Positions 31,740-43,235 of a stretch of 64,000 nt of DNA are shown here, in pieces. Within the stretch, counting starts at the first letter, position 1. The number at the start of each line of letters is the position of its first letter. The notes below the pieces were generated by a model. That model ran no database searches, was not told the DNA's origin, and saw only the letters and a list, made by a program, of their open reading frames with translations. The translations under genes and the position numbers were made by a program. Source of the DNA: Dipteris shenzhenensis (lineage: Eukaryota > Polypodiophyta > Polypodiopsida > Gleicheniales); NCBI GenBank assembly GCA_047967505.1, contig CM106541.1. One strand, written 5' to 3'.

Positions 31740-33640
31740 GTAGGAGAGGGGGTTGCTCTGAAGATTGATGATTGGAGTGGATTGTGGATAATGGTGCCTC
31801 TCGGCACATGTCTCCATCCTTGGCCGGGTTCCAAGACTTCAGGATCATGGCAAGATACGTATGCATCGGTGACAGTTCTACCATCAAGTTTGTGGAGAGC
31901 GGAAGCTCTCTCGGTGACCTGTGCATTTCAGGTTTGGGCACCTGAATTTGGATGTGGTACAGAGAGCTGCCCGGGAACAAATGGTTCTTGGTTTGCCGGA
32001 TGTGGGTAGCAAGCAAGGGCACTGCAGCTTATGTGTTTGAGGGAAGCATCGTAGAGAAGACTTTCCGAAGCAAGCTCATTGGCGGGCTTCAAAACCCCTA
32101 GAGATGATACACATGGATCTCTGTGGTCCTATGCAGGTCCCGCCTCTTGGGGGAGCACTTTACTTCATGCTGGTGATTGATGACTTCAGCAAGCCCATGT
32201 GGGTCTATTTCTTGGCCCAGAAAGAATTGGCTTCCCTTGATTCCAAGAGTGATATGCTCTTGTGGAGAAAGAATCCGAGCTGCTCATAAAGTGTCTTTGG
32301 GTTGAAAAGGGAGGAGAGTGTTGCTCACATGCATTTGAGAGATTTTGTGCAGCGAAAGGCATCAATAGAGAACTTGCAAACATCGGTGGGGTGGTTGAAA
32401 GGAAGAATAGGATCCTGGTGGGGATGTTCCGTATGATGTTGGAGCACGGTGAGACTCCCTGCTTCCTTTGGGGGGAAGCTGTAGCAACGACTGTCCATAT
32501 CATCAACCCATCTTCAATGACCGTATTTTTTAAGGTAACTCTGTTTGAGGTGTAGTTTGGTTGTAAGCCTGATGTGTCTCGTTAGCCAGATGTGTCTCGT
32601 TTCAAGGTGTTTGGCTGTGATCCATACTTCCATATTCCCAAGAAGTAGAGGGGAAGATGGATGCAAAATCCCACAAGATGGTTTTTGTTGGCTACAATAC
32701 TTGGTTTATAGGATACAATATGTATGATCCAGTTCGGTGAGCCATTGTAGTCAGCCGAGATGTAATATTTGATGAGCAAGTACCAACCTCAGTTTTGGAC
32801 CAGCCACCAATTCTTGGAGAGCATAGAGGAAGTTGTACCGGAATCGATCCTGAAGTTGAGGAGGGGCAACTGCAGGATGAGGGGACTTTTAGTTCTTTGA
32901 GGATACTGAGGTGGTCGATAGAAATGTTGAAATATCTGGAGTCACAGACATAACCAATGCACGGCAGGAGGACCCCCCTGCAGTTCACGCCATGGTAAGG
33001 AAAAAGTTCTGGAGGCTTTGCCCTTATAAGTTAACTATGCCTTGATGTCCTGTATCTGGGGGATAAGGAGCCAAACCTCAGTCAAGGAAGTGCTCTCTCG
33101 GGAGATGTGGAAGAGAGCCATGGAGGTTGAGTTGGAGTCTATTGAGAAGAATGTGCCTTTGTGATGGGCAGTCATCGAAGTTAAGTGGGACTACAAGACC
33201 AAGTACACGTCAAAAGGAGCTATGAACAAGCATACCATACTTGTGGCTAAAGGATGCCCCGGGATCGACTATGAAGATACCTTTGCTCCCATTGCACTGA
33301 TGGCCACGATCAAGGCAGTGTTGGCGACTGGTCGCTTCTCATTAGCAGTGGCCCATCTTTTAGATGGCAGCCTTTCTCAATGGAGACCTGAAGGAGGAAG
33401 TTTATGTAGAGCAACCCCCTAGCTTTGGAGTTCCGAACACAACAGGAATGGTCTACAGGTTGTGCATGGCATTGTATGGTCTCAAACAGGCACCACGAGC
33501 ATGGAACCAGAAGATCTATGTATGTTTCCTATGGAATGGTTTTCAGATTTCCATAGCAGATCTTATGTATATCTTCCATGAGAAGAATCTTGTGACCCTG
33601 ATTATCCTCTACGTTGACAATCTCATCTTGACAGGGTTAG
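31740..33640 (+). pseudogene. Copia pol remnant F (protease to RT), sense to PDF1B
   Basis: Order as in Copia: protease VDNGASRHM (31784-31810; the family usually has DSGAS), integrase (MIHMDLCGP near 32104, ERFCAAKGI and GGVVERKNR near 32340-32405), RT (GYNTWF near 32690, KGCPGIDYEDTFAP near 33250, [17 protein letters not shown] near 33370, GLKQAPRAW near 33478). The frame breaks many times. The RT active site reads YVDN (33610-33621) instead of YVDD. It is cut at about 33640 (LILTG). Confidence 0.85.
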
Positions 33641-34010
33641 GCTGACCTAGGGTCGATCTAGGTCAGCCTGCATAAGCAGGCCGACTGTAGGGTTTGGGGG
33701 ACCTATATATAGGCCCCCTCCCTGCCCTCTCTTCAGCATCGTGTTTTTTTCAGCAGTTCAGCAGAGGGTTTTCCCAGATCTCGGGTGTCGAAGTCTCTCT
33801 CCCTCCATCACATTTCTTGTTTGTGAGTTTTCTGTTTTTGCTCTTAGTTGGCTGATCACAAATCCACTGCACTTTCACAAGTACACTCCCCAATGGGGAA
33901 GTAGAGGTGTCTATCAGTGCATGTAGTACATGTGTCGAGAGTGGATCCTGTCATGTCATGCCATGTGTCTTGTATCATATGTCATGTGCTAGTCATGAGC
34001 AGCCTGAGTT
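33641..34010 (+). repeat. LTR-like promoter block
   Basis: Inverted GACCTAGG…CTAGGTCAG motifs, then a TATA box (ctatatatagg, about 33701-33711) and a T-rich leader. Fits the U3/R part of an LTR; ends unclear, no partner. Confidence 0.4.
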
Positions 34011-34619
34011 CTGTGTGGGACTGACTGCAGCCTCACTGAGAGTTGTGGTGTCTGTGGGACATATCTGAGACCTGCTATTGGCATGCGACTCCTCTTTGTA
34101 GCGTGTACTGAGGGTGGCATGAGGCGGCCTGATGTTGACATTCTGCAAGGACAAATACCCTGAATGGGGCAAGTGCTGAAGGGGCCACAAGGAGCCCAAG
34201 GGCCAAGGAGACCTTGGGAACACTGAGTAAAAAGAAGGCAGAATCGACCCTAAAGATAGCCGTAGTAGGTAGAGGGGCAGCAAACCAAGGAGCCTTTGAG
34301 CAGCCCAAATGGGTCTGGTGCCAACCCTTATGCACAAGAAGAAGGCTAGGCAGGGAAGAAGGAACGAAGCAAGGGAAGGGGAGAGGAAGGCGAGGTTAAC
34401 AGAGGCCAGCTGAGGAGAGCAGGTTGAACGGAGGCTAGCAGGAGGGTTGGGAGCTTAGGTGGGCGGCATGACTGCTTTTACCACTCAGTTCTCTTAGAAC
34501 TTGAAATTCTTTTATGAGATCCTCTTGTGCTTCTTGTGCTGCAAGTGTTCTTATAGGAAATCTTTTAGGATATGTGCGTTTTTGTGAATCTGTACTGAAC
34601 TCTTCATGCGGGATCACAG
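34011..34619 (+). other. Rest of the PDF1B intron, no gene recognised
   Basis: Purine-rich stretch 34300-34450. Ends with the acceptor before the exon at 34620. Confidence 0.5.
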
Positions 34620-34682
34620 GCGACACTGTTTTTTGAACGAATGAAACCGGAGGTTCTTGAAACCATTATTCCAGCTCTGGAG
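34620..34682 (+). CDS. PDF1B: PDF1B exon after the 5.2 kb intron
   Basis: Acceptor ggatcacag, donor gtatgt. 21 codons, ATLFFERMKPEVLETIIPALE, continuing QHEYDHLQ. Most relatives have Gly where the first Ala stands (HEYDHLxG); here GCG. Confidence 0.92.
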
Positions 34683-35105
34683 GTATGTACTATGTTCTCA
34701 ATGTTCAGGTGAAATTATTACTTTCTCGTGGTTGGTGCACTAAGCATTTCATTTAAAACAAATATTTTATAGATTTCAGAATCTTTTGAAACCCAGCTGG
34801 CAGCGTATGCTTGGGTACTGATGAAAACATAAGCGTAGCTTTGCTTACTAAGTTATTATTACTTTTTATTTTTCTCATTTACTCATAATTTTGTCTAAAG
34901 TCTCTTACAAACTCCCTTTCCTTTGTTCTTTTGCTTGTTATAAAAAAAATCTAATTTATAAAATAGAATTTGGATATATTCTAGTCTTATGAAGATATAT
35001 ATAAACATTTAGATTTGTGGAATGATATTGCGTGCTCAGAAAGGTGTTTCTTTGGACATATTGATCTGAATTTTTAAAATTGTTGTCGTGTGGCAAACCT
35101 TGCAG

Positions 35106-35180
35106 AAGCTTGAAAAAGACTACACGAATAACACTGGATTGCCTGCACCAGAAAAGATAAGTAGTAAGAAGCAAGGATAG
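35106..35180 (+). CDS. PDF1B: PDF1B last exon
   Basis: Acceptor ccttgcag. KLEKDYTNNTGLPAPE then a short basic end and TAG at 35178-35180, the normal family ending. Confidence 0.92.
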   Translation, partial: KLEKDYTNNTGLPAPEKISSKKQG

Positions 35181-35720
35181 ATGTATTTGGGAAGAATTAA
35201 GGATTGAAGCCATTTATTTGGACTGTATGCTGTATTAAATCTTAGAGGATTTTTTTTCAGAGATGTTGGCCATCTCTAGGCTGAATATATTGGATTATTT
35301 ACATGCATACTCAAATTTAGTCCCCGAGGAATAAGGAAATACTTGCCATGTAACTTACGAAGAGTCTGTTCTTCAATGATCTAGTTGTAATCATGAGGGG
35401 TTTGTTTGCACAGAGATTGTCCAAAGTCTCAATGGAGAAAGTAGTATATGTTAAGAAGATAATTTTGCACTTTGATGGTGAGTGAATCTTAAGTATCTGT
35501 TGTGCAGTTGTAATATGCAGAGCGTCCATGTATGTTACAAACCTCTAATTTAATGCAAAGATGTCCTTGGGCTCTGTTCAGGCTGTTGGACATGAACGAT
35601 TGGGCAGCTGAGGGTTGTTTATCTGGATGTGAGACACTGAAACATGTTTGTTCTTCTTTCTGTTCAATGATGTGAAATTGTTTTTCCACCTTTGTACTTT
35701 TATATGTGTTCATGGAACAT
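35181..35720 (+). other. PDF1B 3' flank, probable 3' UTR
   Basis: AT-rich, no ORF. No canonical AATAAA close to the stop; attaaat near 35233 could serve as the signal. The UTR end cannot be placed. Confidence 0.4.
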
Positions 35721-35783
35721 ACTGTGAGCCATGTAGCGCCTAGGCATGATTTTCTCCCTTAAGAATCTTCGTTACACTGGTTT

Positions 35784-36076
35784 CAAATATGAATCACGTC
35801 AACCTCGTCATCTTGACCTCTTTGAGGGCGTCTCATGCCCCTGCCTTGTCCTGCTGAAGACCTGTCTCTGCTTTTTGATGGCTCAGTCTGCGCAGGCTTC
35901 ATTAACATGGTCCTTGTATATTCTGCTCAGGCTTTATTATTATGCCCAGGCATAATAATGAGAAGCTACAAGGGTTCTGAATTTTCTGACTAGAGAATCA
36001 TCTTTATATCAAATTCAAATATGAAGCGCGTCAACCTTCTCATCTTGTCCTCTTTGTGGGTTTCTCATGCCCCTTC
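35784..36076. repeat. Pair of diverged ~62 bp direct repeats
   Basis: caaatatgaatcacgtcaac…ctcatgcccctgcc (35784-35845) recurs as caaatatgaagcgcgtcaac…ctcatgccccttcc about 232 bp downstream (36016-36076). Between them lies a perfect 11 bp inverted repeat, attattatgcc-ca-ggcataataat (about 35936-35959). Confidence 0.7.
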
Positions 36077-36603
36077 CCCCCCAGCCTCCTTTGTTTGATT
36101 TTTGCTCCTATGTCAGCCGGTTGCCACCTCTATCCCCAAAGCCTTCTATCAGCTTGTCGCCTCTCAATTGCCTCTCAGCCAATGGTTCTCCCCAATGCCT
36201 CTCTCTGATCAACCTTAAATCCATCTTTACTTCAATGAGTTTTCTCATAGGCAGCATCACCTTTCGCATAGGCACTTCAGCTATGTTCCATTGGGCGTTG
36301 GTGAGCGTGATTTAATGTTTTTTTAAAAAATGCAAGAAAGGAAAACCAGTGTGATTGAGATGAGGCTTACTCAATAGTTAGATATTATTGAATTTTGTAC
36401 ATTAATTGTTTTGTTTGATATATTTCTGTGATCCATAGTTGTTAGTGCTCATTATTGCTAAGGTATCCCACTTGGAGAAAAGCACTTTCTTCATGGAGAA
36501 AATAAATAAAACCTAGCTTTTGTAGAAAGTAGGCTATTCTAGGCTAGAAAGTAGGTTTAGCTTTAGAGAAAGCACAAGGTAGGCCTAGTCTATAGAAAAA
36601 GAG

Positions 36604-37321
36604 CATGGTTGTAAGACACATTAAGACACGATACGTCAGACACGCTTTAGACACGAGTGTCTAAAGTGTCTTAAAGATAAGACACGTAAGACACGTCATT
36701 GTAATAATAAACATTTAATTAATATATGTATAAGTATACACGTGTACAACTTGCCAGCATAGCTAGCTACTAGATTCTACAACTACAATAAGCTACACTT
36801 CAACAATGCAAGAAGTAACAATGCACTTGTACAATGTACTTAAGACTTAAAAGTTAAAGTTAAGACTCACAACTCAAGAGCTTGCAAGTGAAGAGTCACG
36901 ACTCGAGCTTGCAAGTCACGACTCACAATTTTAAAGATTTAAACTGATAATAGAATCTTGATATTCAAAAATCTAGATAAACAACTTAACAAGAGCCTAG
37001 AGGGTTACATAGATTATATACCAACATCATTAATCAATACACATAAATATCATGGCAACAGTCTGGCAATCACATGTGACATGAATGAAATATGCATCTC
37101 AAGAGTCTAATCTCTCAAGATTCATCCTAATCCAAATCTGTGAGATCACTATCATTGCTGGATTCGAAGTCACCATCAATGATAGCATGGTTAAGTCACT
37201 CGATGTTTGTTGTTACACTCAACCCACTAAAAAAAAAGAACAAGAGTATCTAAAGGTGTCTTAAGGTAAGACACGTGTCTTAAGTGTCTTATCATAAGAC
37301 ACGAGTGTCTTAACAACCATG
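36604..37321. mobile_element. Non-autonomous DNA transposon with TIRs (718 bp)
   Basis: Ends CATGGTTGTAAGACAC and (inverted) CATGGTTGTTAAGACAC, flanked by the perfect 8 bp duplication aaaaagag (36596-36603, 37322-37329). Both subterminal regions are packed with taagacac/gtgtctta copies, as transposase-binding repeats often are. No ORF. An 8 bp duplication with CA..TG ends suits hAT. If the outermost C and G are counted as target, the duplication becomes 10 bp (gaaaaagagc), which would suit Mutator-like elements. Confidence 0.88.
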
Positions 37322-37329
37322 AAAAAGAG

Positions 37330-38229
37330 CCCCTAAGCTCTAAGTTGTATTGAGAATTGTACTCAGCTTCTTGCTCCCTCTATGAGCCACTTTTACCAAG
37401 TTATTTTGTTGCAATAAAGACCTTCAGGGGAGTGGGGGGGGTTGTGTTTGGCCTTTAGGGTTGTGTTGTCTCTCTCTCTTGCCTCTACTCCCTCATTCTC
37501 TCTCTCAAATTGTTTCTCCGCTCTACTGTTGGTATTCCTACTCGCTATTCAGCTCCAGCTTCCAAACGGATTCCTTCTTCAAGTGTGATTTGTTCCTTTT
37601 GGAGGTATTTGGACCGGAGGAGAGATTTTCATTGCCAAGTGCTAGACAAGGAATCCTTGTTTGATTGCGATCCAACTTTGCCTGTTCCGCTCATGTATTA
37701 CAGAGCTTTGGAGTTGTGCTTCATTATTTGTTTTCTATGTTTCGGTCCCAAGTCCTCGGTCAATTGGTTGAACCATTCAACCAAAATCCACTCCCCTCTT
37801 ACTTCATCGCTCATCAGGTCTCCTCCCATCTTTACTTGTAATGCATTTACCTCCTTATGAGGAGTTGGGCTTTGTAATTGGCTATTTTGACTTAGCCAAG
37901 CTTTGAATCAATTTGGGTTTGAGTTTTTCATCATGCACACATGGTTTTGAATCATGGCATTTCATCCACTAGCTAGCCCAGTCAAAGGCATCCCATAGCC
38001 GTTGATGATCTAGATGAAGAATTTGTTAAGCTAGAATCCAAGAGTGCCAGTCATTGAAGCAAATATCCCGATTTCAGCATTTATTTGAGGAGATTATGTC
38101 CAAGCTAGCTACTGTTCACCCAAAGAGGTTAATCGAAGGCATTATCCTAATCCTCTTGCCGCAAAAGAATCCCCAAAGCACCTTTCTTCACGAAGGTGTT
38201 CCCAAAGTCCTTTACCATCCTAAAAGTAC
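37330..38229. other. No recognised gene
   Basis: T-rich, CT-rich at 37470-37510. Possibly leader of Gypsy I. Confidence 0.35.
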
Positions 38230-41050
38230 TATGCTTCAAGTGATAGAAGTATGGGCCAAGATTTCCAAGTTTTCGCTTGCCCTTGTCCAATATTTCTTCT
38301 TCTTCTTCTTCTTCCTCTTCCCACATTCCGAAAGCATTCTCCTCATGGACGAAATAGAAGAAGATCCAGATCTAGAGGTGGAGACTTCAAAGAAGGTGGG
38401 AAGTCCATTACGTTTACCACTTATGATGGAAAGTATAAGTTCTTGCCTTATGATGTCCACACAGCTTGGGAAAGCGTGAGTCTAACAACTTTAGATACTA
38501 TCGAGACTTATAATTAGAAGTTTTGGCCTTTATATCACTCCCTTCAAGGATGTCTTAGAAAAGACCAAGCTTCGAAAGTATAGGGCTAGTTTACATCCTA
38601 GTATCCATGCCCAAGTAAATCCAATACAAAATTCGAGATTTGATGCATTCAGCTTCTAAAGCCAAGGGGTTCATCTAATCCCTTCAAAGGAAAATCAAAG
38701 TTCACTCCATAATAGCTCAAGATCCTCTGAAAGGAAGGAAAGTGCTTCCATTGCAGAAAAGAAGGCATATGGTTGGCCACTGCCCTAAGAAACCTCCGAG
38801 TTTGAGGGAGCAGAAAACTCCTAAAGAACTGCTAAAGACCTTGGCGGGAGTTCACAATGGTCTAGGGAGAGCGAACGATTTGAGGCCAGAGAGCTTTTCC
38901 TTTCATTGGGCAAAGACACCAAATTGTGCTCATTTTGTTTGATCAAGGTGCAACCAATAAGTTCATCTCACTTGATCTTGCCTTGTGTCTATGGATCAAG
39001 AAGGAATAACTCATATATCTCTTGAACTCGACAGATCTTTTAGGAACCATCAGACTAGTAACTATACTGTGCAAGCTTAGGGTCCATGTGCAGGATTATG
39101 TGGATCAAGAATACTTTTTTGTTTCTCCTTCAGACCAATCCGATGTAGTTTTGGGAATGCCTTGGTTCTGTAGAAAAGGGGTTCATCTTGTGATGCCAAG
39201 GAGAATGCTTGTTTTCAAGCATAGAGACAAGGAACAAAGGGAGAGAAGAGACCATTCCAATTGTATCAAGTGTATCCATTTGAAAGCAATAAAAAGTTCT
39301 ATTTTTGCTTACATGATTTTTGCTAAGAAAAAGAAGATAAGATCCTCAGGATAAAGAGACATTTTAGTTTGTAGATACTTTGAAGGATTGTTATTCAGAT
39401 TCTTTGCCATGGGAGCTACCTCCAGTGCGGCTTGAAGATCACACCATTAATCTCATTCCAAGAAGTGAGCCCCCTGATTGTCCACCCTATCGGGTGAGTG
39501 CACCCCAGACCAAGGAGATCATGGCAAAGGGACAAGGCTTGCTGTCCAAAGGACTCACTCGACCTAGTTCTTCTCCATTTTGCTCCTTAGTGTTGTTAGT
39601 CTAGAAAAGGATGGGTTGTATCGAATGCCTAAAGATTACAGAGCTCTCAACAAAATGACCATTAGGAACACATTCTTGATTCCTCGCACAGAGACATTCT
39701 GTATAGGTTGAAAGCGGCCACCATTTTTAGTAGGATTGAATTGAAGAGTGGGTATAATCAAATAAGGATCCATCCTCAAGACATCCATACGACAACCTCC
39801 TAAACAATGGTTCGCTTATATGAGTTTCTAGTCATGCGTTTTGGGTTGACAAACGCACTAGCCACTTTCAATCGAGTGATGGATCGGATTTTAAGGCCTA
39901 CAGGCACTTTACAAGTATTTTCTTTGATGATATGCTAGTCTTCTCCAACTCTGAAGAAGAACATAAGAGGAATCTTGCGACAGTGTTCTAACAACTTTGG
40001 AATAACAAGCTCTACATTAACAACAGTAAGAGCTCTTTCTAAATGAGATTCATTATCTTGCTCTAGGGAGGGGATTCGAATGGATCCCACCAAGATTAAA
40101 GCCATATAGGAATGGCCACAAGAAGTATGGAGTTTCTTGTGACTTTTCTCCTACTATAGATGACTCATCAGACACTTTGCTAATATATGCATGATTTGAC
40201 CAAGAAATATGCAGTCTTCAGGTGGGGAGAGTGGCAAAGGACAGCTTTCAAAATACTCAAAGAAAAGCTAACACTTGAGCCGATCCTTGTTGTTCCAGAC
40301 CTACACAAATCTTTTGATGTGAATTGTGATGCATGTAGAGAGTGTGTGGGAGTTGTTCTTTACGAAGGTGGTCATGTTGTGGCCTACGAGAGTCGGAGAC
40401 TGCATGATGCTGAGAGGTATATGGACACTTATGAGAAAGAGATGTTGGTTGTAATTTATAATGTCACTACTTGGAGGCTTTATCTTCTTGGAGCTGATTT
40501 CATAGTCAAGACAAATCATCGGGTATTTCTTGACACAAACAAAGCCTTTTGAAAAGTAGATAATGTGTGCAAACTTCTTGTCCATGTTACATTTTCAGAA
40601 TGTCCATACTCCACAAGTTGAAACAGAGTAGTGGATTCTTTATCTAGAACGTCCGATGTGAACAATGTCACTATAGCTTATCACAGGGACATCGAGGAAA
40701 TGAAATATCTTTATCTATAGGATTTTGACTTGGGAGAGATCATGAGGAAGACTCAGCAAGGACAATCATCCAGCCAATATTCACTTAGTGATCACAGAAA
40801 GATGATCACATTTGTGTGACCCAAGACATGTAAACAAACCTTTTGGAAGAATGTACTGTCCCCTCATATGCAGGTCAGCTAGGTATTTCTTGTATTACCC
40901 AAGCTATTGAGAGGTACTTCTTGTGGACTGAATGTCTTACATGCCAAAAGGTTAAGTACGATAGAGAAAAGACTCAAGGTGTCGTGATGCCACTTCCAAT
41001 ACTAGAGGCCTTGGGAGAGTATGGCTATGGATTTTATCTTTGATCTTCCA
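38230..41050 (+). pseudogene. Gypsy remnant I (gag to integrase)
   Basis: Decayed but ordered: gag (GGKSITFTTYDGKYKFLPYD, about 38393-38452), knuckle CFHCRKEGI with the His lost (about 38728-38770), protease LFDQGATNKFI (38936-38970; Ser of DSG changed), VLGMPWF (about 39150), RT start (PPVRLEDHTINLIPRSEPPD, about 39420-39480; DYRALNKM near 39630), RNase H (open 40187-40552: NCDACRE, YESRRLHDAE, HRVFLDTN) and integrase finger CLTCQKVKYDREK (about 40930). Cut at 41050 just after MDFI by Copia L. Contains (TTC)n at 38294-38317. Many stops; old. Confidence 0.8.
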
Positions 41051-41777
41051 TGATCAAATTATAGAAATATTCACCAAATAAGATACAACTGATGGTGTTG
41101 TCCACCCGTGCGCTCTCTAGTAGAGCTTCGATGGTGATCTAGACAGACTCTGGATGGAGAAGGACTTGAGATAGGGTAATTGGCATTGGATGTTGAGGCT
41201 TGGGAAGTGGCCTCCTTATATAGCCCTTCATAGTGGACCGATTCCACCACATTGGTGGGTTGGCGATGCCACATGCATATTGACTTAGCACATTGGGTGA
41301 CTAAGTGTGAGGACGGTGGCACATGTTTGCTTGAATTTCGCAATCGGCCAAAGACCAATGACCAATGACCACGCGCGCATAAGCAAATTCACATATGCGA
41401 ATGCTCACGCGTATGCAACGGAGGGCATACCATAGCGTAAGCAAATTCATGCTAGACCTCGAACCTCAAACCTCGCCATTGGGGGTGTTGTTCCTAGACC
41501 CCCATCGCGCTATCCCCAATACTCGCTGGTGGTGTTGCCTCGAGACCCCCAAGATCGGGGGTGCTGCCCCTGAACCCTCGAGGAGTACGTTGTTCCTTCT
41601 ACCATCTCCTAACCATCAAACGGTCACTATGAGACCTCATCTAATATCAAAACTAGGATCCTACCAATATCCAATGCTCACACCATGGCTTCTCCTCATA
41701 ATGGGGGCCTTACAAAAGGGCACTATGGAACATTGCTGGGTTACATATGAGAGGTGGGCATTGCACATATACCGACA
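41051..41777 (-). repeat. Copia L 3' LTR (about 727 bp), inserted in Gypsy I
   Basis: On the minus strand a polypurine tract GTGAGAGGGGG is followed by TGTCGGTATATG (41777), and the block ends AATTTGATCA (41051), exactly where Gypsy I integrase breaks off. A minus-strand TATA (CTATATAAGG) sits near 41213-41222. Three diverged copies of a GGTGTTG(C)(T)(C)…ACCCCC motif lie at 41475-41585. Confidence 0.7.
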
Positions 41778-41799
41778 CCCCCTCTCACGAAGGTGAACT

Positions 41800-42590
41800 A
41801 GGTTCTTGGCCTAATGGCAAGCTCATGAAGATGCTGAATAAGATGTTCCTTCCCCAGAGGTTTGGTGAAGATGTCAGCACAGTTCTTCTTAGTGCAATAA
41901 TACGATCTCATCCTAGATCAGCTCTCGTACATAGCGGTATTGAATCTCGATTTACTTTGTCAGAGTATGAAACACAGGGTTCTTAGAGATGGCCATGCAA
42001 CTTTGGCTGTCGCACCTTAGTGATGTAGGCTCTCTCATTGGAACTCCTATGTCTGCTAAGATCCTTCAAAGACAAACTATCTTGCATGCAATGAAACAAG
42101 TTGCCTTGTACTCTGCTTTTGTAAAAGAAAGGGCCGTTGTGGGTTGTGACAATAGCCAATCAAGGAATCTCTCGATCTACAAGTGATGCCATAGTCAAGA
42201 GTTCCTTTGAGGTACTTAAAAACTCGCATGCTTGCATTCCAATGGTTCTCTCGGGGATGATTCGAGAATTTGCTTAAGACACCAACTGCAAAACTGATGT
42301 TAGTCTTGAGAAAAATCAGACTTCTGATCAGCCTTCTGTCCTTCTTGATGTCGACTAATGGTGAGGCATCCTCTGTAGAAAGCCTTGCATTCACGTGACC
42401 ACATGCTTGCACTTAGTCATGCCGAATGCCTTCATAATCTCTTGAGCATACTTTTGTTGAGAGATGAAGATATTCCCCGGCTCTTGCTAGCAGATCTCAA
42501 TGCCCAAACAATAGTGCAGGAGCCCCAAATCCGTCATTTCAAATTTAGAGCTCAATAGCTAGTGTATTTGCTGGATGATCTTCTTGAAAG
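41800..42590 (-). pseudogene. Copia remnant L: RT connection and RNase H
   Basis: Minus strand: SSKFEMTDLGLLHYCLGIEI (about 42590-42500), then SFAVGVLSKFSNHPRENHW and RVFKYLKGTLDYGI (about 42290-42180), CDSQSCMAISKNP (about 42030), YVREL. Stops present; it continues RT fragment 42924-43235. Confidence 0.8.
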
Positions 42591-42923
42591 AGTACCTGCG
42601 TGCAACTCCATGTCTTAGAACCCATTCCAAGTTCTATGCAGCTCCACGACATCACAGATGGGAAGCCAACATACACACTTTGGGTGAAGATTGCACCATA
42701 AATTGGCCAATGATCGAGCCATACTCTGGTGTAGAATGGAATATCCAAGGCACGCTGATCCGAGCACTTCTACAGCATGAGCAAATAATGTGCCGCAACA
42801 TGACCGCTTTCTTCGCCAAAGTGCTATCTTCTGCAAAACATTGGAATACATTTTGGAGGTCCCCAACCACATCGACTGCCATTTGCCTCCACTCAGTTTC
42901 AATCCCAATGAACGGATTGATTT
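42591..42923. other. Unidentified ~335 bp insertion in Copia L RT
   Basis: Separates LVITGDHV from the MTDLG block, which are normally about 20 codons apart. One minus frame (42652-42882) is open for 76 residues and a plus frame for 122. I recognise neither. It is GC-richer than the flanking DNA; possibly captured host sequence. Confidence 0.5.
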
Positions 42924-43235
42924 TTAGACATGGTCACCTGTGATGACAAGATCATCTACATACAAGACTATAGCAACTTGTTTTCCATCTTGCTTCATTA
43001 CATAAAGGTTAGCTTCAGAAGCATTTCTCAGAAAACCACAGTTTAGGAAAAAATTATCTATCCTTTGATACCATGGTCGTGGGGCTTGTTTCAGCCCGTA
43101 CAATGTCTTCTTTAACCTACATACTTTATTTTGTGAATGGGGCAACTCAAAGCTTGGTGGCTGAACTACATACACCTCCTCGTTGAGATGCCCATTCAAG
43201 AATGTGGACTTAACATCCATTTGAAAAACTACCCA
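42924..43235 (-). pseudogene. Copia remnant L: reverse transcriptase core
   Basis: [30 protein letters not shown] and IVLYVDDLVITGD on the minus strand: Copia RT with the YVDD pair intact. Homology stops at about 43235; integrase, protease, gag and the 5' LTR are gone. Confidence 0.85.

Larger units (their letters stand above)
28733..35180 (+). other. PDF1B: PDF1B peptide deformylase gene (visible 3' part, five exons)
   Basis: Exons 28733-28871, 29030-29222, 29341-29451, 34620-34682 and 35106-35180 join in frame with GT-AG borders to about 192 residues. Peptide deformylase is a metal enzyme that removes the N-formyl group from new proteins in plastids and mitochondria. All three signature motifs are present: GVGLSAPQVG, EGCLSFP and QHEYDHLQ. 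The resemblance is to PDF1B (FKTPLKIV…RAKNKRI at the start, KTGLPSPE-like NTGLPAPE at the end), not PDF1A. The ~80-residue N-terminus with the targeting peptide lies upstream and was not found. No stop or frameshift: probably functional. Confidence 0.93.
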
